Below, piece by piece: positions 54,118 to 63,554 of a stretch of 64,000 nt of DNA; the stretch's first letter is position 1, and every line of letters begins with the position of its first letter. The notes beneath the pieces are model-generated. The model was not told the origin of the DNA. It made no database searches and saw only the letters and a program-made list of their open reading frames with translations. Both the position numbers and the translations under genes were made by a program. Source of the stretch: Lachnospiraceae bacterium (GTDB lineage: Bacteria; Bacillota; Clostridia; Lachnospirales; Lachnospiraceae); NCBI GenBank assembly GCA_016287095.1, contig JAEEVK010000003.1:1-64000 (forward strand), read 5' to 3'.

Positions 54118-54174
54118 GTCCAAAATAAAAGTAAAACTGCACAAAATCCTTTGCAGGAAATTGTGCAGTTTTAC
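54118..54174 (-). terminator. Strong terminator of the gene at 54277
   Basis: GTAAAACTGCACAA (54131-54144) and TTGTGCAGTTTTAC (54161-54174) pair perfectly over 14 bp. On the minus strand TTTTATTTTGG follows. Nothing else coding is visible in 53985-54276. A second, weaker dyad ACCACAATAT/ATATTTTGTGGT lies at 54040-54115. Confidence 0.8.
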
Positions 54175-54276
54175 GAGGTCAAGGAAAATGAAAGTATTAA
54201 GAAAAAGTCTTGGTTGGTGGAAGTGCACAAAAACACTTCTTTAAAATTGTGAGTATTTCACAAAATATTGGCTTTT

Positions 54277-54879
54277 TTAGCCCAATTCGTCAATCCATTT
54301 GTTAACTTTCTCAAGAGCAAGCTTCATAGTGTCCTGGCAAAGTCCGGGAAGATCTTCTCCCCATGCCTTGCCGGCTTCTTCGAATCCCTGTTTGATGGCA
54401 TTCAACATGTCCTGGGCAAGCTTGGGATCGTCTCCGGCCAGACCTTTTGCAAATTCGAGAATTCTCTCTGATGTCTGCTCGGCTCCCCAGTAACCATCCT
54501 CAGCTGTATCCTTCTGAGCCTGAAGTCTTGTCTCTTCGTCAACTTCGAGATTTTTAAAGATCTCTGCCAGATTGGTGCCGTTTTCAAAATCGAGTACACC
54601 CGACTCTGCTACGGTTTTGCCCTGCTTGGTCATCATTCTCTCTACTAAGGAGCGGAGAGAAGCGGTCCTTTCCTCGGCATCAGCCTTTAACCTTGCGATA
54701 GTCTCGCTGTCAACCTTGTTGTTAACTTTTGGAGCGGCAACGGTCTCATCACTTTTTTCGTACACGGCAGCCTCGGAATATTCCGTTTTATTTGAATTTT
54801 TTGTAGTATCTGTCTTTTTTGCTGTGTATGTTTTCGCAGTGGTGAGTCCTGTGTTCGTAGTAATTCCGTTTACCGACAT
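54277..54879 (-). CDS. Conserved-looking protein of unknown function
   Basis: 200 residues from ATG 54879, with GGAGG 5 bases upstream. The N-terminal 65 residues are Thr/Lys/Asn-rich and probably unstructured (TNTGLTTAKTYTAKKTD). The rest is helical, ending LLNAIKQGFEEA-like helices and KWIDELG. There is no signal peptide or membrane segment. The amphipathic helical C-terminus and flexible start are reminiscent of secreted or flagellum-linked small proteins, but I cannot name a family. Confidence 0.6.
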   Translation of the reverse strand: MSVNGITTNTGLTTAKTYTAKKTDTTKNSNKTEYSEAAVYEKSDETVAAPKVNNKVDSETIARLKADAEERTASLRSLVERMMTKQGKTVAESGVLDFENGTNLAEIFKNLEVDEETRLQAQKDTAEDGYWGAEQTSERILEFAKGLAGDDPKLAQDMLNAIKQGFEEAGKAWGEDLPGLCQDTMKLALEKVNKWIDELG

Positions 54880-55080
54880 AGTAACCTCCGTTCTGTGCAG
54901 CTAACGAATATTTAAAGAGAATCCGTTCACTTTGAATATCCGTATATCCATTGGTGACATATATATGAAGAAGGAGATAAATAGACGATATCCCCTACAT
55001 TTTTTATATCGGATAAAACCGGTCGTTTCTTAACAGGACATTGAACGATATAAAATTAAAATTCTATAAACTCTTTTTGG

Positions 55081-55113
55081 TTGATTTTTTACCGGCGGTG
55101 TATTATAATACAC
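55081..55113 (+). promoter_or_regulatory. Promoter with palindromic -10 upstream of the Ig-like protein gene
   Basis: TTGATT (55081-55086), 17-base spacer, TATAAT (55104-55109). GTGTATTATAATACAC (55098-55113) is a perfect palindrome over the -10 box. Otherwise 54880-55185 holds only the ribosome site of the minus-strand gene. Confidence 0.65.
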
Positions 55114-55185
55114 AGGATATTTATTATGTTGTTTGTCGTTTTTTTTGAATGTTGGTGCCTTAACGGCAGCTTCAGAAAGGTATGA

Positions 55186-55974
55186 ATGATGAAAAAAAAG
55201 ATTTTGATGCTTTTAGTGGTGCTTTCGGCTGTTATAAGTATAGTTTCGTTAACAGGACGTATCGGTGTAAAGGCAGCCGTAGCAAAGCTTAATAAAACGG
55301 AGCTTAATCTTGATGTAGAAGAAAGATTTAAACTGAAGGTTAAGAACACAAAGAAGACCGTTAAATGGAAGTCTGATAACAGTGCGGTAGCGAGAGTCAC
55401 CAAAAAAGGAAATGTTTACGGTGTTTCTGAAGGTGAATGTACAATCACTGCCAAAGTAGGTAAGAAAACTCTTACATGTAAGGTAGTTGTAAAAGATAGC
55501 GTACTTGAGACTCTTGATGCAAAAGTAGAGATTAAAAATGTGGAGATACCGATTAATTCAAAATGGAAATTTGCAGGTATCGTAAAAGCGGATGATCTGT
55601 ACCAGTTCAGTATCTCTGAAGACGAATTTAAATGGGTTTGTGCTCAGGTAGCTGAATTAAGCGAGGGCGAGAGTGAAATGATGACCGCATCCGATGAGAA
55701 TTTTATGGATGCATGTCAGTTTGTCGCAGATTCACTGATGCAGGAATTTGAAACCAAGGATGCTGTATCTGAGGTTGTAAAGGTAGGGGACAATTATCTT
55801 GGAAAAGTATCCGGTATATGCCAGAGCAACGGAAATGATATACCGATCATTGTCTATATAAAGATAACAGACAACAAGCTTGTTTTTGTTATGGGTATGG
55901 AGATTGGCGAGGCTGATGCCAATATGGACAGACTGGTACGTACAGTCTGCATGGCAGCAGAACCTAGGGAATAA
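55186..55974 (+). CDS. Secreted protein with bacterial Ig-like (BIG2) domain
   Basis: 262 residues from ATG 55186 (or 55189), with AGAAAGG upstream. Signal peptide about 1-29. Residues about 30-105 are a BIG2-type domain: LNKTELNLDVEERFKLKVKN, VKWKSDNSAVARV, GVSEGECTITAKV. The remaining part (110-262) is acidic, of unknown fold. Likely exported; the role is unknown. nadE follows 24 bases downstream. Confidence 0.75.
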   Translation: MMKKKILMLLVVLSAVISIVSLTGRIGVKAAVAKLNKTELNLDVEERFKLKVKNTKKTVKWKSDNSAVARVTKKGNVYGVSEGECTITAKVGKKTLTCKVVVKDSVLETLDAKVEIKNVEIPINSKWKFAGIVKADDLYQFSISEDEFKWVCAQVAELSEGESEMMTASDENFMDACQFVADSLMQEFETKDAVSEVVKVGDNYLGKVSGICQSNGNDIPIIVYIKITDNKLVFVMGMEIGEADANMDRLVRTVCMAAEPRE

Positions 55975-55998
55975 TCTAATAATCTTACGGGGGTTAAC

Positions 55999-56724
55999 AT
56001 GAAGAAGGACGGAGTTATAGAGTGGATCAGGGAATACTTTAAAGGAAATGATTCATTAAAGGCTGTTATCGGTATTTCGGGAGGTACGGATTCATCCGTG
56101 TGCGCGGCATTACTCTGTGAGGCCCTGGGTAAAGAAAGAGTAGTTGGTGTAATGATGCCTAACGGAAACCAACATGATATTGATGTATCACAGAGACTGG
56201 TTGATTATCTGGGAATTAAGCATTACACGGTAAATATCAAAGAGCCAGTATCTGCTCTCCATGATATAATAGCTGAGGTAGTAGGGGTGGAGCCCAATGA
56301 TACTGACGCTTACAAGACTAATACACCTGCACGTATCAGGATGACAGTGCTTTACGGTATCTGTGCTCTCGTAGGTGGCAGGGTTACAAATACATGTAAT
56401 CTGTCTGAAGATTACGTCGGATATTCAACTAAGTTTGGTGATGCAGCCGGTGATTTCTCAATCCTTTCTTCGTTTACCAAGACTGAAGTCAGGGAAATAG
56501 GCAGGGAACTGGGGATGCCCGCGGAGTTTGTAGAAAAGATACCTGAGGATGGGATGAGCGGTAAGTCCGATGAAGAGAAATTAGGATTTACATATGAGAT
56601 GCTTGACAAATACATCCGTACAGGAGAGATAGATGATTTAGCCATAAAGGAAAAGATAGACCGTATGCACAGGGCAAACCTGCATAAACTGCTTCCGATG
56701 CCCGCATATAAATATGAGCCATAA
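55999..56724 (+). CDS. nadE: NAD(+) synthase
   Basis: 241 residues from ATG 55999. The ATP pyrophosphatase loop ISGGTDSSVCAALL is at about 27-40, with NLSEDYVGYSTKFGDAAGDF and LGFTYEMLDKYI later. The short form, lacking a glutaminase domain, uses ammonia to convert deamido-NAD to NAD. Ends at a terminator. Confidence 0.94.
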   Translation: MKKDGVIEWIREYFKGNDSLKAVIGISGGTDSSVCAALLCEALGKERVVGVMMPNGNQHDIDVSQRLVDYLGIKHYTVNIKEPVSALHDIIAEVVGVEPNDTDAYKTNTPARIRMTVLYGICALVGGRVTNTCNLSEDYVGYSTKFGDAAGDFSILSSFTKTEVREIGRELGMPAEFVEKIPEDGMSGKSDEEKLGFTYEMLDKYIRTGEIDDLAIKEKIDRMHRANLHKLLPMPAYKYEP

Positions 56725-56754
56725 GAGTTGTTAAAAGCAAAAAAATGATTTTTG

Positions 56755-56785
56755 GACCTGTCCCCAATGGGCGGGTCTTATTTTT
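56755..56785 (+). terminator. Intrinsic terminator
   Basis: GACCTGTCCC (56755-56764) pairs with GGGCGGGTC (56769-56777), followed by TTATTTTTG. Confidence 0.75.
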
Positions 56786-56859
56786 GTCCATAAAACCGTT
56801 TTTAGGTTAGTAATATTAATAAATTTATGCTTTCGGGGCGCCTCGGGGCATTTATTTCG

Positions 56860-56888
56860 TTGACTTTACTAAAAAAAAATAATAGAAT
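56860..56888 (+). promoter_or_regulatory. Promoter of the CHASE2-cyclase cluster
   Basis: TTGACT (56860-56865), 17-base spacer, TAGAAT (56883-56888). Confidence 0.65.
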
Positions 56889-56961
56889 ATACTCGTGTTA
56901 GTTTAACGTTTTATGGAAATGATACAAGTTATGTGTATGAGGAAGGGGAAAGACCTTTATC

Positions 56962-58905
56962 ATGGCTCAGAAAAAAGGCTTTAAGCATAAAAAAATTGAT
57001 ATAAGGATAAAACTTGGCGTCTCTCTTATTATAGGGTTATGCGTCTTTCTTATTATGCTCCCTCCGAGACCGTTCAGCACCTTCAATAATCAGTTAACAA
57101 ACACTATTTACCAGTCTGAATCGGTAAGCGATCTGCCAATCACTGTTGTGAGGATGGACGAGAAAACACTTAATGCTCTGGGACAGCCCTCCGAGTGGAG
57201 CAGACAGGTTTATGCGGATCTTGTAGAAAAACTGGATGGGTCGGAAAACCCGCCGGCCGTCATTGTATTCGATTTACTTTTCACGGGTTATAAATATTCG
57301 ATTGATGATATAATAGAAGCTGTGAAAGACGGTACTCTGACCGCTGACAATACAGATGATTATAAGAAAACTCTTTCACCCGGGGATGCTGCACTTGCTT
57401 CTGCGGCTGAAAAATACGGTAATGTGATCTGCGGGACAAATGCTTACTTTTCGGAGCATGGTAACGGAAAAGAGACCCTTAAAAGTGGCAAAGATCTTAT
57501 ACATCTTGAGTATATAACAATGCCTTACGATGAGCTGGATGAAAATGTGGGTAACGGTCTTACAAACTGTGATCCGGATGAATATGATTACATCACAAAA
57601 GCCTATACAGGTATGTGGTACGATGGAAAATGGTATGACAGCTTATCAGTTAGCACATTGAAAAAGTTTAAAGAGTATATTGATAAAAATCCCGATTATG
57701 CGGAAAATCATCCGGAATATGCCGATTTCGAGCTTCCGGATTATTCCGAATATGAAAACAACTGGTACAGGTTTTCGTATTCCGAGGCAGCGGAAGGATT
57801 TGACGGTGTTTCTCTGATCGATATTCTCACAGGGGAAATACCTGCCAAAAACCTTGGTAATAATATAGTATTAGTGGGAGCATATGCTCCGGGGCTTCAG
57901 GATGATTATCTGGTCATGATGTCCAGCAACTCAAACCTTAAGAAAATGTATGGTGTTGAAATCCATGCGAATATTATGGAAGCTTTGTTTGAGGGGCGTT
58001 TACAGACCGATGGAGATGCCTTTGCGTTAGCCATTGTATATGCTTTGGTTTCTGCCGCTTTGATATTTGCCATGATGAGCGTCACGATCATAAAGGGTAT
58101 ATGTTTGAGCGCGGCTACTTTGATCGTACATTTGGTAAGTTCAATCATTTTTTATAAAAATGGCATTTATATTCCGTTACTTTATATGATGGGTGTCTGT
58201 GTTATTCTGACGATAGGCATCATCATATTCCACTATGTGAGAGTACGTGCTGAGAGAGTAAAGATAAACAATGCTTTCAGAATGTATGTTGCACCTGAAA
58301 TCGTTGATGATGTGGCAGAATCGGGTTCGTACCAGCTGTCTCTCGGCGGCAGAAACAAGGATGTGGCGGTGCTTTTCGTAGATATCAGAGGCTTTACCAC
58401 TATGTCAGAGAATCTGGCGCCTGAAGAGGTAGTGGATATCCTGAATGAGTACTTTGGCGTAATTACTGATGCGATCTTTAAGAATAAAGGAACACTCGAT
58501 AAGTTTATCGGTGATGCGGCCATGGCTGTTTTCAACTCTCCTTTTGATCTCGATGATTATGTGTACCGTGCAGTCATGACTGCATGTGATATAGCAAAGG
58601 CTTCAGAAACACTCGGAGAGAAGCTGATGGAGCGTTTTGGCAAGAAGGTCAGCTACGGTATAGGTGTAAATTGCGGACAGGCCATTATCGGTAACATAGG
58701 AAGTAACTTCCGTATGGATTATACAGCCATCGGAGATACGGTAAATACTGCATCGCGTCTGGAGTCGAATGCTAAAGCGGGTGAGATCCTCATCAGTGAA
58801 GAGGTAAAGAAGCGTCTGGGTGACAGGATAGAGACTGAGGATGTCGGTGAGATACCGTTAAAGGGTAAACATAACAAGATATTTGTTTACAGAGTAAAGA
58901 TTTAA
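56962..58905 (+). CDS. CHASE2-domain class III adenylate/guanylate cyclase
   Basis: 647 residues from ATG 56962. One membrane segment (about 17-36) leads to an extracellular CHASE2 sensor (about 40-345, with VIVFDLLFTG and NNIVLVGAYAPG). Three membrane helices follow (353-436) and then a cyclase domain. Metal-binding Asp474 (VLFVDIRGFTTMSE) and Asp518 (DKFIGDAAMAVF) are present, as is MDYTAIGDTVNTASRLES. It makes cAMP or cGMP at the inner membrane face in response to an outside signal; nucleotide choice cannot be told. It heads a run of four genes on one strand. Confidence 0.92.
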   Translation: MAQKKGFKHKKIDIRIKLGVSLIIGLCVFLIMLPPRPFSTFNNQLTNTIYQSESVSDLPITVVRMDEKTLNALGQPSEWSRQVYADLVEKLDGSENPPAVIVFDLLFTGYKYSIDDIIEAVKDGTLTADNTDDYKKTLSPGDAALASAAEKYGNVICGTNAYFSEHGNGKETLKSGKDLIHLEYITMPYDELDENVGNGLTNCDPDEYDYITKAYTGMWYDGKWYDSLSVSTLKKFKEYIDKNPDYAENHPEYADFELPDYSEYENNWYRFSYSEAAEGFDGVSLIDILTGEIPAKNLGNNIVLVGAYAPGLQDDYLVMMSSNSNLKKMYGVEIHANIMEALFEGRLQTDGDAFALAIVYALVSAALIFAMMSVTIIKGICLSAATLIVHLVSSIIFYKNGIYIPLLYMMGVCVILTIGIIIFHYVRVRAERVKINNAFRMYVAPEIVDDVAESGSYQLSLGGRNKDVAVLFVDIRGFTTMSENLAPEEVVDILNEYFGVITDAIFKNKGTLDKFIGDAAMAVFNSPFDLDDYVYRAVMTACDIAKASETLGEKLMERFGKKVSYGIGVNCGQAIIGNIGSNFRMDYTAIGDTVNTASRLESNAKAGEILISEEVKKRLGDRIETEDVGEIPLKGKHNKIFVYRVKI

Positions 58906-58924
58906 TTCGGAAAGAAGGCAGAAA

Positions 58925-59695
58925 ATGGTAGTTGAATGCATTCCTGATTATAAGCAGATAGAAAAATGGGCTGCATTAGCTTTGGAATATGGACTGAATT
59001 TCGAGTATAATGATTTTTTTAATCCGATGGTACTTGACAATACAAACCATCTGAATGAAATAATAAGATCTTATGAAAGAATAGGCCGTGATACCTCTGA
59101 TGATACGATGCACGGAGCATTTTATGATATCACGGTGAACAGTATGGATCCTCTTATCAAAAATGCTTCGGATAAAAGAGTCCGTCAATGTATGGATATA
59201 GCGGAAAGATTAAAGGTCAGAGGCGTAGTATTCCATACCAATTACCTGACTGATTTTAAATCTGTTCCTTATAGGGATGGCTGGGTAGCCGGGAATACTG
59301 AGTATTGGGACAAAATCTGTTCTGAGTACAAGGGTATACAGGTATATCTTGAAAATATGTTTGATGATACTCCTGAACTTTTGAGGAGAGTGGCAGAAAA
59401 TCTTAAGGATGTAACTAATTTTGGGGTATGCTTGGACCTGGCACATGCTTTTTTATCAAAAATTGATTTAAAAGAGTGGGTGGATGAACTTTCACCATAT
59501 GTAAAGCATATTCATATCAATGACAATGATAAACAGCAGGATCTGCATCTGCCGGTTGGCTCGGGACAGATGGACTGGAGCATTTTAGGATCAGAAAAGT
59601 TATTTGCATCATCACCTTCGGTTTTGATCGAGGTAAGCGGAAAGGAAAAACTGATCAAGTCAATCGATTATCTTAAAGGTATAAACTTTTTATGA
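58925..59695 (+). CDS. TIM-barrel sugar isomerase/epimerase-like protein
   Basis: 256 residues from ATG 58925, 19 bases after the cyclase gene, with GGAAAGAAGG upstream. The barrel of the xylose isomerase/AP endonuclease 2 family shows VYLENMFDDTPELL, FGVCLDLAHAFLS, HIHINDNDKQQDLHLPVG and VLIEVSG, which carry the usual metal-binding Glu/Asp/His. The substrate is unknown. Its place within a signalling cluster is odd for a sugar enzyme. Confidence 0.83.
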   Translation: MVVECIPDYKQIEKWAALALEYGLNFEYNDFFNPMVLDNTNHLNEIIRSYERIGRDTSDDTMHGAFYDITVNSMDPLIKNASDKRVRQCMDIAERLKVRGVVFHTNYLTDFKSVPYRDGWVAGNTEYWDKICSEYKGIQVYLENMFDDTPELLRRVAENLKDVTNFGVCLDLAHAFLSKIDLKEWVDELSPYVKHIHINDNDKQQDLHLPVGSGQMDWSILGSEKLFASSPSVLIEVSGKEKLIKSIDYLKGINFL

Positions 59696-59721
59696 CACCT
59701 ATCCGATAAAAGGAGAGAATA

Positions 59722-61188
59722 GTGAATATAACCCCTGATTTACAAAGGATTTTAGATATAGCTGTAAGCCTGACCGCAGAGAAGAATTATTCAAAACTCT
59801 TGGAAAAGGTTATCAGCGAATGTATGGAGATAACGGGCTCGGATGCCGGAACGCTTTATATCATAAAGGACAATAAACTGGAATTTATGATAATGCGTAA
59901 CAATACCATGAAGGTGTATCTTGGCGGAAACGGTGAGCCTATAAACTCGATGCCTCCGGTAGAACTCAAGGAAGAAGCTGTATGTGCATATGCGGCAATA
60001 CATAAGAAGGTCATAAATGTCAGAGATGTGCACACTGATTCGCAGTTTGACTGGAAGGGCCCTAAAAAATATGATGAGATAACCGGATATCATACCGTAT
60101 CGATGTTGGTTGTACCCCTTATCGATCATAAGGATAAGGTAATAGGAGTGCTGCAGCTCATCAATGCTCAGAATGACAGTGGTGAAATAATCGGATTTTC
60201 TGAGGACGCCCAGAATATTGTCTTTTCCATTTCATCAGAGGCAGCTATTTCACTGTCTAACATGATACTGGTAAAGCAGTTGCGGGACATGATCTATTCT
60301 TTCATATCAGCGCTTACAACTGCTATTGACCAAAGGACACCATATAATGCAAATCATTCCTATAATGTAGCCAGGTATTGTGATGAGTTTGCCGAATATC
60401 TCATGCGTGAGGAAAAGGAAAGAACCGATTTTGAGCATATCACTGACAGTGAGAGAGAACAGTTGGTAATGGCGGCACTTGTGCATGATGTGGGAAAGCT
60501 TATTACGCCTTTGGAGATAATGAATAAGTCTGACCGCCTGGATTATAGGCTGCCAATCATGGAGATGCGCTGGAAGTATTATAAGACTTTGCTTAAGCTG
60601 GATCTGACCGAAAAGAGGATCGGGACCGATGAATATATGGACCAGCTGCAAAAGGTCGAGGACGGAATAGAGCTTATAAAAGAGTGTAATACTCTGGGAT
60701 TTTTGAATGATGACAGACTGGAAGCCATAAGGAAACTGAATGATCTGAAGATCGTAGACAGAGCCGAGAATAAACTTGTTGAGTTTATAACCGATGATGA
60801 ACTGCATGAGATGCTGGTGGCAAGAGGTACATTGACGTCAGAAGAGAGAAAGATCATCCAGATGCATGCGGTATATACCGACAGGATCCTGTCTGAGATC
60901 AAATTCCAGGATGACTTTAAACTGGTACGCCGGTTTGCACGGGCCCATCATGAGTTACTGGATGGCAGCGGTTATCCTAACGGACTGAAGGCAGATGAGA
61001 TCCCCTTGGAGGTACGCATCATGACTATAGCGGATATTTATGATTCGCTGACAGCTGATGACCGTCCTTACAAAAAGGCGATGCCGATGGAAAAGGCCAT
61101 ATCTATTCTTAAATCAATGGCAGAGGAAGGAAAACTGGATAAGGAACTGGTAGAGCAATTTTGTGAATATATCGGGGAAAGAGCATAG
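59722..61188 (+). CDS. GAF and HD-GYP domain signalling protein
   Basis: 488 residues from GTG 59722 with GGAGAGA upstream. Residues about 15-170 form a GAF domain (ITGSDAGTLYIIKD, SMLVVPLIDHKDKVIGVLQL). About 195-480 is an HD-GYP domain with HDVGK at 255-259 and HHELLDGSGYP at 409-419. A helical insert of about 100 residues lies between these motifs. HD-GYP proteins are c-di-GMP or cGAMP phosphodiesterases. It has no membrane segment. Operon position suggests it works with the cyclase. Confidence 0.9.
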   Translation: MNITPDLQRILDIAVSLTAEKNYSKLLEKVISECMEITGSDAGTLYIIKDNKLEFMIMRNNTMKVYLGGNGEPINSMPPVELKEEAVCAYAAIHKKVINVRDVHTDSQFDWKGPKKYDEITGYHTVSMLVVPLIDHKDKVIGVLQLINAQNDSGEIIGFSEDAQNIVFSISSEAAISLSNMILVKQLRDMIYSFISALTTAIDQRTPYNANHSYNVARYCDEFAEYLMREEKERTDFEHITDSEREQLVMAALVHDVGKLITPLEIMNKSDRLDYRLPIMEMRWKYYKTLLKLDLTEKRIGTDEYMDQLQKVEDGIELIKECNTLGFLNDDRLEAIRKLNDLKIVDRAENKLVEFITDDELHEMLVARGTLTSEERKIIQMHAVYTDRILSEIKFQDDFKLVRRFARAHHELLDGSGYPNGLKADEIPLEVRIMTIADIYDSLTADDRPYKKAMPMEKAISILKSMAEEGKLDKELVEQFCEYIGERA

Positions 61189-61194
61189 ATAATT

Positions 61195-61216
61195 GTCATC
61201 CCGAACGAATGTGAGG
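61195..61216. repeat. Diverged REP-like sequence
   Basis: GTCATCCCGAACGAATGTGAGG resembles, with changes, the intergenic repeat at 12845. Confidence 0.3.
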
Positions 61217-61251
61217 GTTTTTTACAGTCAATTAATTAAGAGGACGAGAGT

Positions 61252-63435
61252 ATGAATAAGAAATTTTTGTTTGGTGGGATAGGAGCAGCTGTAGTCGTTA
61301 TAGCAGTTATACTTATCATGGTTCTTCTGAGTGGTGATAAAGCCTACCGTTCCATCATAGTTGTAGAAGCAGAGGGAAATGTTAGTGTAAAAAGAGACGG
61401 AGATACTCTACAGGCTTATGCCAATATGAAGCTACGTTCCGGAGATGGAGTGGAAGTACCTGCATCCGGTTTTGCAAGACTCAAGCTGGACGGAGATAAA
61501 TATGTATATCTGGAAGAAAATACCATTATATCCTTGCAGGCCGAAGGTGATGAGAAAAATAGCAAAACCATCATCTATGTTGAGCAGGGAAATATGCTCA
61601 CAGAGATAGAGAGCAAGCTCTCTGAGCAGTCAGCATTTAACGTAGTAACACCTAATACTACCATGGCTATCAGAGGTACTGTAACATCTACATCTGTACG
61701 TAAGGGTTATGACGATGCTTCTAAGGCTATAACTGAGTATAGTGGTGATGGAGATTCACCTCTGTATGAGGGTGATGGAAACGGATCCGGAGAGCTCTGC
61801 TACATCACAGATAATTTTGTGTTTGAAGGCGAGACGGAGATAACTATCTACACCATCGAGGGCGATGATGTTGTATATGAGAAGAGGATACTCACCGCAG
61901 GAAACGGTATACATGTTGTCACTCCTATAAAGACTACAGCCTTGACAGAATATGTGAAAAAAAGTCAGGTTAAGAATACCAAGGTATTCTGGGAGCCAAA
62001 GGATAAGCGTATTGACACAGGTATTGGAGAAGTAAGAGAAAAGAAAGATGATCCTATAAAAGGCGTAGCTACTATAGGTTTGGAATATGCAGTAGTAGAG
62101 ATGTTCCCGAAGCGTATAAATCCTGAGGATATCAAAGGATCTGCAGGCCATCTTGATCAAGAGACTGTAAACATGATAATAGAGGCTAGGACGATAACTC
62201 CCGGACCAACTCCTACCCCTGTGATCACAGAGGAACCTACAGATACTCCCAAGCCTACGGAAGAGCCAACAGATACTCCGGAGCCAGAAGTTACAGTTAC
62301 GGAAGAACCTACTCAGGAGCCGGAGATTACAGTAACTCCTGAGGTTACAGGTGAAGCTGAACTTACTACAACCCCGGATGTGACAGATATACCTGAGCCT
62401 ACAACAACTCCGGATCCTGATTTAACAGTCACACCCGAACCTACATCTACACCGGTACCTACCAAGGCACCTACGAGTACACCCAAGCCTACGGCTACAC
62501 AAAAACCTACGGCAACTGTAGCGCCTACTAAGGCACCTACAAGCACACCAAAGCCTACGGCTACACCGAAACCTACCAAGGCACCGAAGGCTACGGTAAC
62601 ACCGAAGCCTACCGTGACTCCGAAACCGACGTCGACACCTACACCGAGCCCGATGCCTACTGCGGTTATGGCTCCTACGATAACACCAACTCCGGTTCCT
62701 ACAGCCACACCGAAGCCTACAGCTACACCGGTACCCACAGCCACACCGAAGCCTACAGTGACACCGGCACCTACAGCAACACCTGAGCCCACTGCGACAC
62801 CAAAGCCTACGGCAACGCCGGCACCTACAGCAACACCTAAACCTACAGCAACACCCGAGCCTACAGCAACACCAAAGCCGACTGCAACACCGGAACCCAC
62901 AGCAACTCCGGAGCCAACGGCTACATCTACGCCTACACCAAGTCCGACACCGACTGTAGCACCTGTACATTCGATAACATATAATCTGGATGGAGGTACC
63001 AATAGTGCCTCAAATCCCTCGTCCTTTACAGAAGGCAAAGGTGTAGAAAAATTTGAGGATGCAACTAAAGAAGGATATGTATTTAAGGGCTGGTGGGACT
63101 CTGCATCAGGCGGAAGCGAGATAAGTTCGATAGACGAAAAAGAAAAATCTGATGTAACCTTATATGCCAGATGGGCGGTTACATATAAGGTAACTTTCCT
63201 GGATCAGTATGGATATGCAATACCGGGTTATAATAAAAAACTGGTTGAATATGGATCGGGAGATAAGGCGCCCAGTGGATTTCATCCGGTTTCGGATGTC
63301 GGTTATGTAGTGCCTGCCAACTGGGAAGATGGCGGCAACGGAGTAACCGTAGCTGCCGGAGGAGATATAGATAAACTTACTGAAGAGCCCAATAAGGAAT
63401 TCATTTTTGAGAGTAGTGGCTATACAATAAGTTAA
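61252..63435 (+). CDS. Anchored FecR-domain protein with Pro/Thr repeats and InlB-type B-repeat
   Basis: 727 residues from ATG 61252, with AGAGGACGAGAG upstream. Membrane anchor at about 5-27. A FecR-like domain lies at about 37-235 (VEAEGNVSVKRDG, LKLDGDKYVYLEENT, VVTPNTTMAIRGT). About 318-573 is an extended P/T/K/A repeat (TATPKPTATP type) likely to span or bind the wall. About 582-650 is a Listeria-Bacteroides B-repeat (ITYNLDGGTNSASNPS, YARWAV), then a tail. Extracytoplasmic. FecR domains next to CHASE2 cyclases suggest a sensing pair. Confidence 0.85.
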   Translation: MNKKFLFGGIGAAVVVIAVILIMVLLSGDKAYRSIIVVEAEGNVSVKRDGDTLQAYANMKLRSGDGVEVPASGFARLKLDGDKYVYLEENTIISLQAEGDEKNSKTIIYVEQGNMLTEIESKLSEQSAFNVVTPNTTMAIRGTVTSTSVRKGYDDASKAITEYSGDGDSPLYEGDGNGSGELCYITDNFVFEGETEITIYTIEGDDVVYEKRILTAGNGIHVVTPIKTTALTEYVKKSQVKNTKVFWEPKDKRIDTGIGEVREKKDDPIKGVATIGLEYAVVEMFPKRINPEDIKGSAGHLDQETVNMIIEARTITPGPTPTPVITEEPTDTPKPTEEPTDTPEPEVTVTEEPTQEPEITVTPEVTGEAELTTTPDVTDIPEPTTTPDPDLTVTPEPTSTPVPTKAPTSTPKPTATQKPTATVAPTKAPTSTPKPTATPKPTKAPKATVTPKPTVTPKPTSTPTPSPMPTAVMAPTITPTPVPTATPKPTATPVPTATPKPTVTPAPTATPEPTATPKPTATPAPTATPKPTATPEPTATPKPTATPEPTATPEPTATSTPTPSPTPTVAPVHSITYNLDGGTNSASNPSSFTEGKGVEKFEDATKEGYVFKGWWDSASGGSEISSIDEKEKSDVTLYARWAVTYKVTFLDQYGYAIPGYNKKLVEYGSGDKAPSGFHPVSDVGYVVPANWEDGGNGVTVAAGGDIDKLTEEPNKEFIFESSGYTIS
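62205..62970 (+). repeat. Coding Pro-Thr repeat tract
   Basis: Degenerate units of CCTACAGCAACACC type, coding PTATPKPTATPE. Unit sequence and length vary (12-24 bases), so slippage could change the length of the surface stalk. Confidence 0.85.
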
Positions 63436-63454
63436 ACTCTGGAGAAATGGTAAT

Positions 63455-63505
63455 AAATCCACTATATAGTAGGAGTTTCTTCCTATTTATATAGTGGATT
63501 TTAAC
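63455..63505 (+). terminator. Terminator of the FecR gene
   Basis: AAATCCACTATATA (63455-63468) pairs with TATATAGTGGATTT (63488-63501) over 14 bp. Confidence 0.8.
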
Positions 63506-63519
63506 AACTCACAATGCTC

Positions 63520-63548
63520 TTGATTTTCCAGGCGCTCTATGGTACAAT
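63520..63548 (+). promoter_or_regulatory. Promoter of leader RNA
   Basis: TTGATT (63520-63525), 17-base spacer, TACAAT (63543-63548). Confidence 0.6.
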
Positions 63549-63554
63549 ATAACA

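Noticed and set aside
54022..54252. 76-codon plus-strand open frame
   Set aside because: No ribosome site; it runs across the 14-bp terminator hairpin of the minus-strand gene; composition is not protein-like.
62205..62970. Repeat array resembling a CRISPR or satellite
   Set aside because: Units are in frame with the FecR protein and code Pro/Thr repeats, with no equal-length spacers. The long minus-strand frames here are shadows.
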